Assembly (NCBI RefSeq): GCF_041914405.1
Contig: NZ_JAYSDK010000004.1
Location: forward strand, 124,001-188,000
Origin: Zoogloea sp041914405
GTDB lineage: Bacteria; Pseudomonadota; Gammaproteobacteria; Burkholderiales; Rhodocyclaceae
Direction: 5' to 3'
DNA length: 64,000 nucleotides
Part shown: piece after piece, positions 36,162 to 44,990 of the stretch
How the letters are laid out: every line of letters starts with the position of its first letter
Numbering within the stretch: position 1 is the stretch's first letter
Position numbers and translations under genes: made by a program
The notes under the pieces: generated by a model
What the model was told of the DNA's origin: nothing
The model's input: only the letters and a program-made list of their open reading frames with translations
The model's database searches: none

Positions 36162-36949
36162 TCTTTCCCCTCCGGGTGGAACCAGGCCAGGCGCGACTGC
36201 AGGCTGACAACGTCGCCGACAATGGTCAGGGCCGGCGGGGTGATGCCGGCCGCCTTCACAGCCTCGGCCAGATTGGCCAGGTCGGAGGTCACCACCCGCT
36301 GGGCCTTGGTCGTGCCGCGCCGCACCACCGCCGCCGGCGTCGTGGCGGCCAGGCCGTGAGCAACCAGCTGGGCGCAGATCGTCGCCAGCTGGGTGATACC
36401 CATGTAGAACACCAGGGTCTGCTTGGGGCGGGCCAGCATGTCCCAGTCCAGGTCCACCGAACCATCCTTCAGGTGGCCGGTGACGAAGATGCACGATTGG
36501 GCGAAATCCCGGTGGGTCAGCGGAATGCCGGCGTAAGCGCCAATGCCGGCCGCCGCGGTGATGCCGGGAATCACCTCGAAGGGTACGCCGGCCTTCACCA
36601 GCTCCTCCACTTCCTCACCGCCACGTCCGAAGATGAACGGGTCACCACCCTTCAGGCGTACGACGCGCTTGCCTTCCTGGGCCAGGCGCACCAACAGCGC
36701 ATTGATGCCTTCTTGAGGCAGCGAATGGTTGGAGGCCTTCTTGCCCACGTAGATGCGTTCGATGGCGGCTGGCACGCAGTCGAGCACCTCCTTGCTGACG
36801 AGGTTGTCGTAGACCAGCACGTCCGCCTCTAGCAGCAGGCGGAAAGCGCGCAGCGTCAGCAGTTCCGGATCGCCGGGGCCGGCGCCAACCAGGTAAACCC
36901 AGCCCGGCTTGGCCGGGGAACGTTCGCGGGGAAGAGAGGCAGCAGGCAC
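36158..36949 (-). CDS. cobA: Uroporphyrinogen-III C-methyltransferase (SUMT)
   Basis: SUMT methylates uroporphyrinogen III at C2 and C7 to give precorrin-2 for cobalamin, siroheme or heme d1. The 263-residue protein has the SAM-family motifs VYLVGAGPGDPELLTLRAF, VYDNLVSKEVL, RLKGGDPFIFGRGGEE and VIPGITAAAGIGAYAGIPLTHRD, all intact. There is no fused precorrin-2 dehydrogenase (CysG) domain. It starts 24 bases after the CobL-like gene and overlaps cobB. Confidence 0.95.
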   Translation of the reverse strand: MPAASLPRERSPAKPGWVYLVGAGPGDPELLTLRAFRLLLEADVLVYDNLVSKEVLDCVPAAIERIYVGKKASNHSLPQEGINALLVRLAQEGKRVVRLKGGDPFIFGRGGEEVEELVKAGVPFEVIPGITAAAGIGAYAGIPLTHRDFAQSCIFVTGHLKDGSVDLDWDMLARPKQTLVFYMGITQLATICAQLVAHGLAATTPAAVVRRGTTKAQRVVTSDLANLAEAVKAAGITPPALTIVGDVVSLQSRLAWFHPEGKE

Positions 36950-36973
36950 GTCAGCGCTCCACGGTCGAAAGTT

Positions 36974-39001
36974 TCAGGATAGAGCGGGCTTGCGCCACAA
37001 GGCCAGGCGCACCGGCGCGCTGGGCGTGAAGCGCAGGCGCCCGGCCACCGTCTCGCCGCGGGACAGGCTCAGTTCCTGCCAGGCTTCGGCGGGCACCTGG
37101 GCGGCGAAGGCCAGCAGGTCGCCGCGGGCCTGGTCGTCCTCGGCACTGGCCACCAGGCGTCCGCCCGGCGCAAGGCGCGCCCACGCGGCGGCCAGCCAGT
37201 CGCCGAGGCCCGCCGCACCACGGATGAACACGGCCTCCGGGGCCGGCCATTCGCGGCACCGCAGCGGCGACGCATTGCCCACCGCGGACAGGTTGTCACC
37301 CACCCCGGCCAGCGGAATGTTCATGCCCAACAGGCTGGGCTCCATCCCCACCGCGCGCACCCGCGCCGTCGGCACCGCCCGCGCCCATTCGAGCGCCAGG
37401 CTGGCTTCGCCGTCGGAGATCACCCAGCCGTTTTCCCACGCCGCCGGCTGCAGCCAGGCCAGTGCCAGCGTGCGCACGGCCAGCGGCAACGCGTCGGGCG
37501 CCCCTTCGCCAAGCGCCGCGTCGGACAGGCCCGGCAGCTCGGCGAACAGTCCGCTCGACGGACCGGTCGCGACAATCAGCACCGCCCGCGGGTCGAAAGC
37601 TTCGCGCAGTTCGACCAGTTCCGACGCCAGCCAGGCCCGCGCCTGGAGCTGGCCGGAGAAGAATTCGCAGACCCACACCCGTGCACCGGCAAAGCCGCTG
37701 TCCAGCAGCAGGCGCGCCACCGCCACCGGCGTCGCGGCATCGGCGATCGGCAGGGCCAGCAACCGATGGGCACGCAGCTGGCCGCGCAACGTCGCCAGCG
37801 GCGCCCGGCGCAGGTCCACCACCGACACGATCTCCGCCGACAGGCCCAGCGCGGCGCAGGCCGCCTGCACGCGTCCGACACCGGGCAACACGCGCACATG
37901 AGCCGGGCCAAGTTCGGCCAACAGCTCGGCGGCAGGGCCGTCGCCAGCGCCATCACCGGTCACCACCAGCACGCTGCCCGCATGGCCGATCGCCCGCAGG
38001 TCCACGTGGGCTGACTCGGCGGCACACAACTGCTGCGGCACATTCAATTCGAGTCCGGCCAGGCGGTCCAGTGCATCGGCAGTACCCAGCACGATCCGCG
38101 CATTGCGCAGCGCCACCAACGCGTCGGCAGACAGCACCGGCGGCACGTCGAGACCCAAGCTGACGATGGTCAGCGGGGCTGGCTCGGCGGCGGCGGCTTC
38201 TGCTACAGACTCGCCTTCGGTGACCATCGACGATTCGACGGCATCGGAAACCGCGTCGACGGGAGCACCGCTGGGCGCTTCGCGCTCCACCTCGGCAAGC
38301 GTCTCCGCTACCGCAGGGAAGGCCTCGGCGGCCTCGTCTTCGCTCGACGCTTCGCCAGCCTTGCTGTCACGGCGCTCACCCTGGCCGTTCCGTTCGCCAC
38401 GGCCACGCCGGCGCTTGCGCTTGCGCCGCGGACCGGCAGGCGTGTCCACTTCTTCACTGTCGGCTGGCGACTGGGACGTCTCATCCTCCAGGCCCCCCCC
38501 ATCGGCGGCAACTGCCTGCTCGACAGAGGCGTCCGACAGCACCGGTTCAAGTGCAAGCACCTCTGGTACCGGCTCGGCCTCGACAGGTTGCGGCTGCTCC
38601 ACCGGCATCACGACCTCGACCGGCACAGCTTCAGGTTCGGGTACTGCATGCGCTTCCACGACGGGCGGTTCAGCAGCAGGCACCGGTTCGACCGCCAGCG
38701 GTGCAACATCGACCGCCGCGTCAACCGCCGCAAAAAGGTCGGCGGTCGTCTCGACGACAACCGGCGCCTCGGCCTTCGGCTTGCGCGGTGCGCGCTTCGC
38801 TCGGGGCTTGGCCGGTTTCTTGGCGGCGGGCACTTCAGCGGCTTCCCCAACGATAGGAACCACCTCGACAGCGGGGGCTTCAGCCACGACTTCGGCTTTC
38901 TTGCGCGAGGTCCGGGCCGGGGCCTTGCGGCGGGCCGGCTTGGCGGGCACCTCCGCGTCCGCCGGCACAGCCGGCGGAACCAAATTCTGTTCTTCGCTCA
39001 T
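36974..39001 (-). CDS. Degenerate CobL-like (CbiE-CbiT) protein with long disordered N-terminal arm
   Basis: The 675-residue protein has two very different parts. Residues 1-~275 are low complexity (Ala, Pro, Glu, Val) with Lys/Arg blocks, including a strongly basic RKRKRRRGRG cluster near 192-202. This looks like the disordered arm of an RNase E-like protein. Residues ~276-675 follow CobL: a CbiE-like domain (TIVSLGL; RVQAACAALGLSAEIVSVVDLRRAPLATLRGQLRAHRLLAL) and a CbiT-like domain (SLALEWARA; PEAVFIRGAAGLGDWL; LAPGGRLVASA). The usual SAM loops are lost: GxGxG is replaced by SDGEAS, and the CbiE GxGPG and SGDP patterns are altered. It is first in an operon with cobA and cobB. The start could be GTG 39025. 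Confidence 0.7.
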   Translation of the reverse strand: MSEEQNLVPPAVPADAEVPAKPARRKAPARTSRKKAEVVAEAPAVEVVPIVGEAAEVPAAKKPAKPRAKRAPRKPKAEAPVVVETTADLFAAVDAAVDVAPLAVEPVPAAEPPVVEAHAVPEPEAVPVEVVMPVEQPQPVEAEPVPEVLALEPVLSDASVEQAVAADGGGLEDETSQSPADSEEVDTPAGPRRKRKRRRGRGERNGQGERRDSKAGEASSEDEAAEAFPAVAETLAEVEREAPSGAPVDAVSDAVESSMVTEGESVAEAAAAEPAPLTIVSLGLDVPPVLSADALVALRNARIVLGTADALDRLAGLELNVPQQLCAAESAHVDLRAIGHAGSVLVVTGDGAGDGPAAELLAELGPAHVRVLPGVGRVQAACAALGLSAEIVSVVDLRRAPLATLRGQLRAHRLLALPIADAATPVAVARLLLDSGFAGARVWVCEFFSGQLQARAWLASELVELREAFDPRAVLIVATGPSSGLFAELPGLSDAALGEGAPDALPLAVRTLALAWLQPAAWENGWVISDGEASLALEWARAVPTARVRAVGMEPSLLGMNIPLAGVGDNLSAVGNASPLRCREWPAPEAVFIRGAAGLGDWLAAAWARLAPGGRLVASAEDDQARGDLLAFAAQVPAEAWQELSLSRGETVAGRLRFTPSAPVRLALWRKPALS

Positions 39002-39165
39002 GTTCTGGCGGCCATGCCCATGCACGACCGGAAAAACGGGGGACGCAGGATAGCACGAAGCCTTTTGCGGCCGCGGACAAGGGCAGGATCAAGCGCCTCC
39101 TGCCTACCCCACTCAAGCCGTAGTGAGGGCCAATGAGAGTCTCCACAGAATAGATTTCAGACGTG

Positions 39166-39191
39166 ACAAGGCCCGCTTGCGCGGGCCTTGT
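39166..39191 (-). terminator. Hairpin after the FAD/Fe-S oxidase gene
   Basis: A perfect 11-bp stem (ACAAGGCCCGC with GCGGGCCTTGT, TTGC loop) lies 24 bases past the stop on the minus strand. No clear T-run follows, so termination efficiency is uncertain. Confidence 0.6.
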
Positions 39192-39214
39192 AGTTTCAGT
39201 GGAGCGAAAACTAC

Positions 39215-42200
39215 TTACAGCAGCACGCGCTCGATGCCGCCGCTGTTGGCCTTGGCCACGTAGTCGGCCATCCAGTTCTCGCCGAGGATGTGCTTGGCCA
39301 TCTCGACGACGATGTAGTCGGCGTCCACGCCGCCGGCATCGTTGGCGTAGCGCGACAGGCCCTGCAGGCAGCTCGGGCAGGAGGTCAGGATCTTCACCTG
39401 GGCGGTGGCGTCAGCGCCGCGCAGCTTCTCGGCGCCCTTCTCGATCTCTTCCTGCTTGCGGAAACGCACCTGCGTCGAGATGTCCGGGCGGGACACCGCC
39501 AGCGTGCCGGATTCACCGCAGCAGCGGTCGGACAGGTCGACCCGCGTCCCCATCAGCTCGTTGGCCACCTTGATACCGGAATGGACCTTCATCGGGGTGT
39601 GGCAGGGCTCGTGGTACATGTAGCGAGTACCGGTGATGCCGTCGAGCTTGAGGCCCTTCTCCATCAGGTACTCGTGGATGTCGAGCAGGCGGCAGCCCGG
39701 GAAGATCTTCTCGAATTGGTATTTCTGCAGCTGGTCCATGCAGGTGCCGCAGGACACGATCACCGTCTTGATGTCGAGGTAGTTGAGCGTGTTGGCGACC
39801 CGGTGGAACAGCACCCGGTTGTCGGTGGTGATCTGCTGGCCCTTCTCGTCCTCGCCAGCCGACGACTGCGGGTAGCCGCAGCACAGGTAGCCCGGCGGCA
39901 GCACGGTCGTGGCACCGACCTGGTAGAGCATGGCCTGGGTGGCCAGGCCAACCTGGCTGAACAGGCGCTCCGAACCACAGCCCGGGAAGTAGAACACCGC
40001 ATCCGACTCATCGCGCTTGACCTGCGGGTTGCGGATCACCGGGACGATGGTGTCGTCCTCGATGTCCAGCAGCGCGCGGGACGTACGCTTGGGCAGGCCA
40101 CCCGGCATCGGCTTGTTGATGAAGTGGATCACCTGGGCCTTGATGGTCGGCTTGCCGAGGGTTGCCGGCGGATGCTGGACCTGGTTCTGGATCAAGCCGA
40201 GGGACTTGCCGACGGCGTGGCCGAAGCGCTGGGCCTTGTAGCCGAGGCCGATCATGCCGGCGCGGATGGTCTTGATCGTCGCCGGATCGGTAGCGGTCAG
40301 GAAGGCCATCGCCGCAGCCTTGCCGGGGTTGAAGGACCGCTTGCCCTGCTCGCGCAGCAGGTTGCGCATCTTGATCGACACGTCACCGAAGTCGATGTCC
40401 ACCGGACACGGCTTCTCGCACTTGTGGCACACCGTGCAATGGTCGGCCACGTCCTCGAACTCGGCCCAGTGCGCCAGCGACACGCCGCGGCGGGTCTGCT
40501 CCTCGTACAGGAAGGCCTCGATCAGCAGCGAGGTGCTGAGGATCTTGTTGCGCGGGCTGTACAGCAGGTTGGCGCGCGGCACGTGGGTGGAGCACACCGG
40601 CTTGCACTTGCCGCAGCGCAGGCAGTCCTTGATGTCGTGCGCGATGTCGCCGACGTCGGTCTGCTCCATGATGAGCGACTCGTGGCCCATCAGGTTGAAG
40701 CTGGGGGTGTAGGCGTTGTCGAGATTGCCGCCCTTCATCAGCTTGCCGCGGTTGAAGCGGCCTTCCGGGTCCACCTTCTTCTTGTAGGCCCAGAAGTTGG
40801 CCATCTCGTCGTCGCTGAGATAGTCGAGCTTGGTGATGCCGATGCCGTGCTCGCCGGAGATCACGCCATCCAGGCTGCGCGCCAGCGCCATGATGCGGTC
40901 GACCGCGCGGTTGGCGGTCTGCAGCATCTCGTAGTGGTCGGAGTTCACCGGGAGGTTGGTGTGCACGTTGCCGTCGCCGGCGTGCATGTGCAGCGCGACG
41001 AAGACGCGGCCGCGCAGCAGCTCGCGGTGGATGTCCTGGATGCGCGCCAGCACCGGCGCGAACACCGCGCCGTCGAAGCTGTTCTTCAGAAGCGGGCGCA
41101 GCTCCTTCTTCCACGACACGCGGATCGAGTAATCCTGCAGGCGGTGGAACAGGCGCGGGTTGTCGGCACGGTTGGTCAGCGGGCCAGCCTCGATGCCGAA
41201 GTCGGCGAACTGCGGCTCGGCTTCGGCCAGCGGCAGGTCGAGGTTGTCGAGCAGCCACTGCCAGCGCGCACGCACCGCGGCGATCTGCTCCAGCGCCGCC
41301 TGGCGGTGGTCGCCGATCAGCTCCTCCTTGGCGACATCGGCATCGCCGGCGTCGAGCGGCAGATCGCCCTGCAGGAAATCGGTGAGCGCGTCGCACAGGT
41401 CGATCTTGTTGCGGGTCGACAGCTCGATGTTGATGCGCTCGATGCCGTCGCAGTACTCGCCCATGCGCGGCAGCGGGATGACCACGTCCTCGTTGATCTT
41501 GAACGCGTTGGTGTGGCGCGAGATCGCCGCCGTCTTGCTGCGCTCGAGCCAGAAGCGCTTGCGCTGCTCGGGGCTGACGGCGATGAAGCCTTCGGCGCCG
41601 CGTGCGTTGGTCATGCGCACGACTTCGGAGGCGGCGGCCATCACCGCGTTCTCGTCGTGGCCGACGATGTCGCCGATCAGCACCATCTTGGGACGGCCAT
41701 GGCGCTTGGCCTTGGTGGCGTAGCCCACCGCCTTCACGTAGCGCTCGTCGAGGTGCTCCAGGCCGGCCAGCAGCACGCCGGCGGCGTTGCCGGCACCGCC
41801 CGGCTTGAACCAGTCGGTGATCTCGACGATGGCCGGCACCGCCTCGCGCACCTGGCCGAAGAACTCCAGGCACACGGTGCGGGTGTGCGGCGGCATCTTG
41901 TGCAGCACCCAGCGCGCCGCGACGATGAGGCCGTCGGTGCCTTCCTTCTGCACGCCCGGCACGCCGCCGAGGAACTTGTCGGTGACGTCCTTGCCGAGGC
42001 CGTCCTTGCGGCAGGCAGCACCCGGCATCGTCAGGACTTCCTCGGACAGCAGCTTGTAGCTCTTGGCGTCGAAGCGCTTCAGGCGGAACTGGACGGTTTC
42101 CTGTTCGTGGATCTTGCCGAAGTTGTGGTTGAGGCGCTCCACCTCCAGCCAGTTGCCGTCCGGCGTGACCATCTTCCACCAGGCCAGGTTGTCCAGCGCG

Positions 42201-43093
42201 GTGCCCCACAGCACAGCCTTCTTGCCACCGGCGTTCATCGCGATGTTGCCGCCGATGCACGACGCGCTGGCCGAGGTCGGGTCCACCGCGAACACGCGGC
42301 CGGCCAGTGACGCAGCTTCCGACACCCGGTCGGTGACCACGCCAGCGCCAGTGCGGATGGTGGCGTAGGGTTCAGTGTGGCCAGGCAGCACCACGTCCTC
42401 GACGGGGCCCATGGAAATCAGCTTCTCGGTGTTGATGACCACCGACTTGGCGTCCAGCGGCACGGCGCCGCCGGTATAACCGGTGCCGCCTCCGCGCGGG
42501 ATGATGGTCAGGCCGAGCTCGATGCAGCTCTTCACCAGCGGCGCCATCTCCTCCTCGGTGTCCGGGTAGAGGACCACGAAGGGGTACTCGACGCGCCAGT
42601 CGGTGGCGTCGGTCACGTGGGACACGCGAGCGTGGCCGTCGAAGCAGATGTTGTCCTTGCGGGTGTGGCGGGCCAGCTCGTGGCGCACCTTCTTGCGCAA
42701 CTCGGCGGTGTCGTCGAACAGCTTGGCGAAGCGGTCCACCGCAGCGTTGGCGGCCTGCACCAGGCTCGCTACCTTCGCGCTGCGCTCCGGATCCTCGTCG
42801 CTGGATTCCTCGCGGCGCTTCTCCACCTCATGCAGGCGGTGACGCAAAGCGCCGATCAGCGCACCGAGGCGATCCCGGTTGCCGAGCAGATCGTCCTGCA
42901 GGTAGGGATTGCGCTGGACGACCCATACATCTCCCAGCACCTCGTAGAGCATCCGCGCAGAGCGGCCGGTGACACGCTCGGTTCGCAGGTCATCCAGCGT
43001 CCGCCAGGCCTCGGGGCCAAGCAGGCGAATGACGATCTCGCGATCCGAGAACGATGTGTAGTTGTAGGGAATTTCGCGCAGGCGTTGGGTCAT
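39215..43093 (-). CDS. Very large FAD-linked oxidase with Fe-S and CCG domains (DUF3683; D-lactate dehydrogenase-like)
   Basis: The ~1292-residue protein joins several modules. An N-terminal DUF3683 region (1-~150) is followed by a VAO-type FAD domain (IPRGGGTGYTGGAVPLD; SASCIGGNIAMNAGGKKAVLWG) and an FAD-oxidase C-terminal domain (HMHAGDGNVHTNLPV; GEHGIGITKLDYL). Two 4Fe-4S clusters follow (CLRCGKCKPVC; CTVCHKCEKPCPVD), then two CCG heterodisulfide-reductase-like domains (PGCGSERLF...LCCGYP; CCGESGTLA...SCPSC). Related proteins oxidise D-lactate or other 2-hydroxy acids and pass electrons to the respiratory chain; the substrate here is unproven. ATG 43093 gives the usual MTQRLREIPYNYTSFSD start. 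Confidence 0.88.
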   Translation of the reverse strand: MTQRLREIPYNYTSFSDREIVIRLLGPEAWRTLDDLRTERVTGRSARMLYEVLGDVWVVQRNPYLQDDLLGNRDRLGALIGALRHRLHEVEKRREESSDEDPERSAKVASLVQAANAAVDRFAKLFDDTAELRKKVRHELARHTRKDNICFDGHARVSHVTDATDWRVEYPFVVLYPDTEEEMAPLVKSCIELGLTIIPRGGGTGYTGGAVPLDAKSVVINTEKLISMGPVEDVVLPGHTEPYATIRTGAGVVTDRVSEAASLAGRVFAVDPTSASASCIGGNIAMNAGGKKAVLWGTALDNLAWWKMVTPDGNWLEVERLNHNFGKIHEQETVQFRLKRFDAKSYKLLSEEVLTMPGAACRKDGLGKDVTDKFLGGVPGVQKEGTDGLIVAARWVLHKMPPHTRTVCLEFFGQVREAVPAIVEITDWFKPGGAGNAAGVLLAGLEHLDERYVKAVGYATKAKRHGRPKMVLIGDIVGHDENAVMAAASEVVRMTNARGAEGFIAVSPEQRKRFWLERSKTAAISRHTNAFKINEDVVIPLPRMGEYCDGIERINIELSTRNKIDLCDALTDFLQGDLPLDAGDADVAKEELIGDHRQAALEQIAAVRARWQWLLDNLDLPLAEAEPQFADFGIEAGPLTNRADNPRLFHRLQDYSIRVSWKKELRPLLKNSFDGAVFAPVLARIQDIHRELLRGRVFVALHMHAGDGNVHTNLPVNSDHYEMLQTANRAVDRIMALARSLDGVISGEHGIGITKLDYLSDDEMANFWAYKKKVDPEGRFNRGKLMKGGNLDNAYTPSFNLMGHESLIMEQTDVGDIAHDIKDCLRCGKCKPVCSTHVPRANLLYSPRNKILSTSLLIEAFLYEEQTRRGVSLAHWAEFEDVADHCTVCHKCEKPCPVDIDFGDVSIKMRNLLREQGKRSFNPGKAAAMAFLTATDPATIKTIRAGMIGLGYKAQRFGHAVGKSLGLIQNQVQHPPATLGKPTIKAQVIHFINKPMPGGLPKRTSRALLDIEDDTIVPVIRNPQVKRDESDAVFYFPGCGSERLFSQVGLATQAMLYQVGATTVLPPGYLCCGYPQSSAGEDEKGQQITTDNRVLFHRVANTLNYLDIKTVIVSCGTCMDQLQKYQFEKIFPGCRLLDIHEYLMEKGLKLDGITGTRYMYHEPCHTPMKVHSGIKVANELMGTRVDLSDRCCGESGTLAVSRPDISTQVRFRKQEEIEKGAEKLRGADATAQVKILTSCPSCLQGLSRYANDAGGVDADYIVVEMAKHILGENWMADYVAKANSGGIERVLL

Positions 43094-43224
43094 GGAACAC
43101 ACCGGAACCGACAGGGGAACTGCCAATTGTATCCAATGGGAAGCAACGCAGGGGCGTCAAATCAATACCTTAACGCCCGTGGGGCCTTTTGCCAGCAGGT
43201 TTCCCGGTGGAACGGCCACCCCCG

Positions 43225-43261
43225 AAAAAGCACAAAGGCCAGTCCATCACGGCACTGGCCT
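43225..43261 (-). terminator. Terminator after the GDSL esterase gene
   Basis: AGGCCAGT and ACTGGCCT form an 8-bp stem. On the minus strand it is followed by TTTGTGCTTTTT, 32 bases past the stop. Confidence 0.8.
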
Positions 43262-43292
43262 CCGCACTCGTCGCGCCCGCCGGCGCCGGCTG

Positions 43293-44285
43293 TCAGCCGA
43301 TCTGGCGGCCGCTGCGCCGGGTCGCCACCAACAGCACCACACCAATCCCCAGCAGCGCGACCGTGCCCGGTTCGGGGACACGCAGCGCCGCCAGCGCCAG
43401 CTCACCAGCACGGGCCTGGACGATCTGGGTCGGATGAATGTCGTCGGCGAACACCGAAGTGCTGCATGCCGGGGCGCCCGGCGCAAAGCACGGGTACACA
43501 CCGTTACCGAGACCAAAACGCTGGCCGCCGGCCTTCGCGTCACCGACGACCTCGGTGAGCAGGCCGAACAGGTCGAGCTCGGCGATATTCACGGCGAACA
43601 GTTGGCCCAGGCTATCGAGGGTGGAGTCGAGCAAAGCGTCGTAGTACTTGCTGACCTCCGTCGCCACGGCGCCCTTGCCGCCAAGGTTCATCCGCGGCGT
43701 CAGGCCGAGGTCGGTGACGTTGGCGATCAGGAAATTCTGGGCACCGGCGCCAATCAGATACTGCAGCGAACTGGTCAGGTTCACCAGCAAGCTGTTGGCC
43801 ACCGAATGGCGGTAATCATAATCGGCTTGCGCGGTTCCACCGTTGTTCGCCAAGGCGTCGAGCAGATCGTTGGAACCGATGCCGATCACGTACAAGGCCT
43901 TCGGGTCTGCCGCGCCGGCGTGTGCCGGAGCCCACTGGCCGAACACCTGGGCCAGCAGGCCGGTGCCGGGAGCCGCATGGCCATCCACGCCAGACAGAGC
44001 ACCCGCCCAGGCATAGTTGTTGCCGCCCAACTGCGAAGCCTTGGAATCAGCAGCGAGGCCCAGGCCGGCAGCGACCCTCTCGGTCCACAGCGGCCCGTCG
44101 GAAAAACGCCCGTTGTAGTAGGGGGGAGGGGGGAAGGTCCCGCCGGTCACCTTGTAGACATTGCCGGTGTCCGACAGGCTGTCACCGAAGAAAAAGACAT
44201 TGGAGTAGCTCGCCTCGGCGGCAAAGCCCGTCATCGTGAGGCACAGGGTGGCAAGGCCGCGGCACAGGCGGTTGGACCAGGACAT
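43293..44285 (-). CDS. GDSL-family lipase/esterase with PEP-CTERM sorting tail
   Basis: The 330-residue exported enzyme has a signal peptide (LCRGLATLCLTMTGFAAEA). The nucleophile block is FFFGDSLSDTGN, the oxyanion block is GSNDLLDAL, and the catalytic Asp-His pair lies in FADDIHPTQI. All four are as expected of SGNH/GDSL hydrolases. The C-terminus is VPEPGTVALLGIGVVLLVATRRS, a PEP-CTERM signal processed by an EpsH/exosortase system in biofilm-forming bacteria. The enzyme is thus likely sorted to the cell surface or matrix. ATG 44285 follows AAGGGG; upstream residues are unlikely. Confidence 0.9.
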   Translation of the reverse strand: MSWSNRLCRGLATLCLTMTGFAAEASYSNVFFFGDSLSDTGNVYKVTGGTFPPPPYYNGRFSDGPLWTERVAAGLGLAADSKASQLGGNNYAWAGALSGVDGHAAPGTGLLAQVFGQWAPAHAGAADPKALYVIGIGSNDLLDALANNGGTAQADYDYRHSVANSLLVNLTSSLQYLIGAGAQNFLIANVTDLGLTPRMNLGGKGAVATEVSKYYDALLDSTLDSLGQLFAVNIAELDLFGLLTEVVGDAKAGGQRFGLGNGVYPCFAPGAPACSTSVFADDIHPTQIVQARAGELALAALRVPEPGTVALLGIGVVLLVATRRSGRQIG

Positions 44286-44428
44286 GGGGTTCCCCTTCTT
44301 GATTCGACTTTTTGTTGGAAACCGGCTGTCGCGGGTGCATGCTGAACATAGCAACGGGCATATTCCCTTAGCGTTTTCCAGGCCGCGAAACCGGGCGTGG
44401 GGATGCTAAGCAAATACAATACCAAGCG

Positions 44429-44446
44429 TGTAAAAATCCCTTTACA
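44429..44446. promoter_or_regulatory. TGTAAA-N6-TTTACA inverted repeat upstream of the esterase gene
   Basis: This interrupted palindrome lies ~145 bases before the GDSL gene. A further TGTAAA half site lies ~50 bases away, in the 257-bp gap 44286-44542. It is a candidate operator; the regulator is unknown. Nothing else was recognised in the gap. Confidence 0.4.
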
Positions 44447-44542
44447 TCAGCATTTCAGAAGCTCGGAGGGAAAACAGGCGCGCCCTCCGAAGCCGTAAAT
44501 GTAAAATTCCCCGACACGAAATCCGGGCAACGGCGGCTTGCC

Positions 44543-44893
44543 TCAACAAGCCGCTTGCACCACCACCTCTACCCGCCAGCCCGGCTTCGCCAGGCGCACC
44601 ACTTGCACACAGGCGCGTGCCGGCGCCGTCCCCGGCGGCAGCCAGGCATCCCATACCGCATTCACAGCGTCGTAATCAGCCATATCCACCAGATACAGGG
44701 TAGCCACCAGCAGGCGACCCTTGCCGCTGCCCGCCTGCGCGAGCAGGTTCTCCAGGCTGGCCAGCATCGCCGTGGTCTGCGCCGTAATGTCGGCATGCTC
44801 GTCTGGCGGCACCTCGACGCAATGGACCACACCGTTGTGGATCGTGTAGTCGGAATAGCGCGGCGTGGTGCCGGCACGCTGGATCGGGGTCAT
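44543..44893 (-). CDS. ridA: RidA-family enamine/imine deaminase
   Basis: RidA hydrolyses reactive 2-aminoacrylate-type intermediates released by PLP enzymes. The 116-residue protein shows the family pattern: YSDYTIHNGVVHCVEVP, ITAQTTAMLASLENLLAQAGSGKGRLLVATLYLVDMADYDAVNAVWDAWLP, and the active-site Arg in APARACVQVV. It is divergent from ilvA, whose product makes exactly these intermediates. This is a lower-similarity Rid subfamily, so the exact subgroup is uncertain. Confidence 0.88.
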   Translation of the reverse strand: MTPIQRAGTTPRYSDYTIHNGVVHCVEVPPDEHADITAQTTAMLASLENLLAQAGSGKGRLLVATLYLVDMADYDAVNAVWDAWLPPGTAPARACVQVVRLAKPGWRVEVVVQAAC

Positions 44894-44990
44894 GGAAAGC
44901 TCCGCGAAGTCAAAAGATGCAATGTTGCAGCGCGGCGCCTCCGGCTGCTACCCTTTGTTGCTTCCCCAGCCGAAGCAAAGGTCTTGTGTC

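Noticed and set aside
39290..42310. Plus-strand open frame of 1006 codons
   Set aside because: It is antisense to the FAD/Fe-S oxidase, which has clear FAD, Fe-S and CCG motifs. The plus frame has repetitive Val/Gly/Gln/His-rich sequence and no motif.
44286..44542. Sigma-54 promoter for the PEP-CTERM esterase
   Set aside because: PEP-CTERM genes in related bacteria are sometimes RpoN-controlled, but no GG-N10-GC element with the right flanks was found on the minus strand here.
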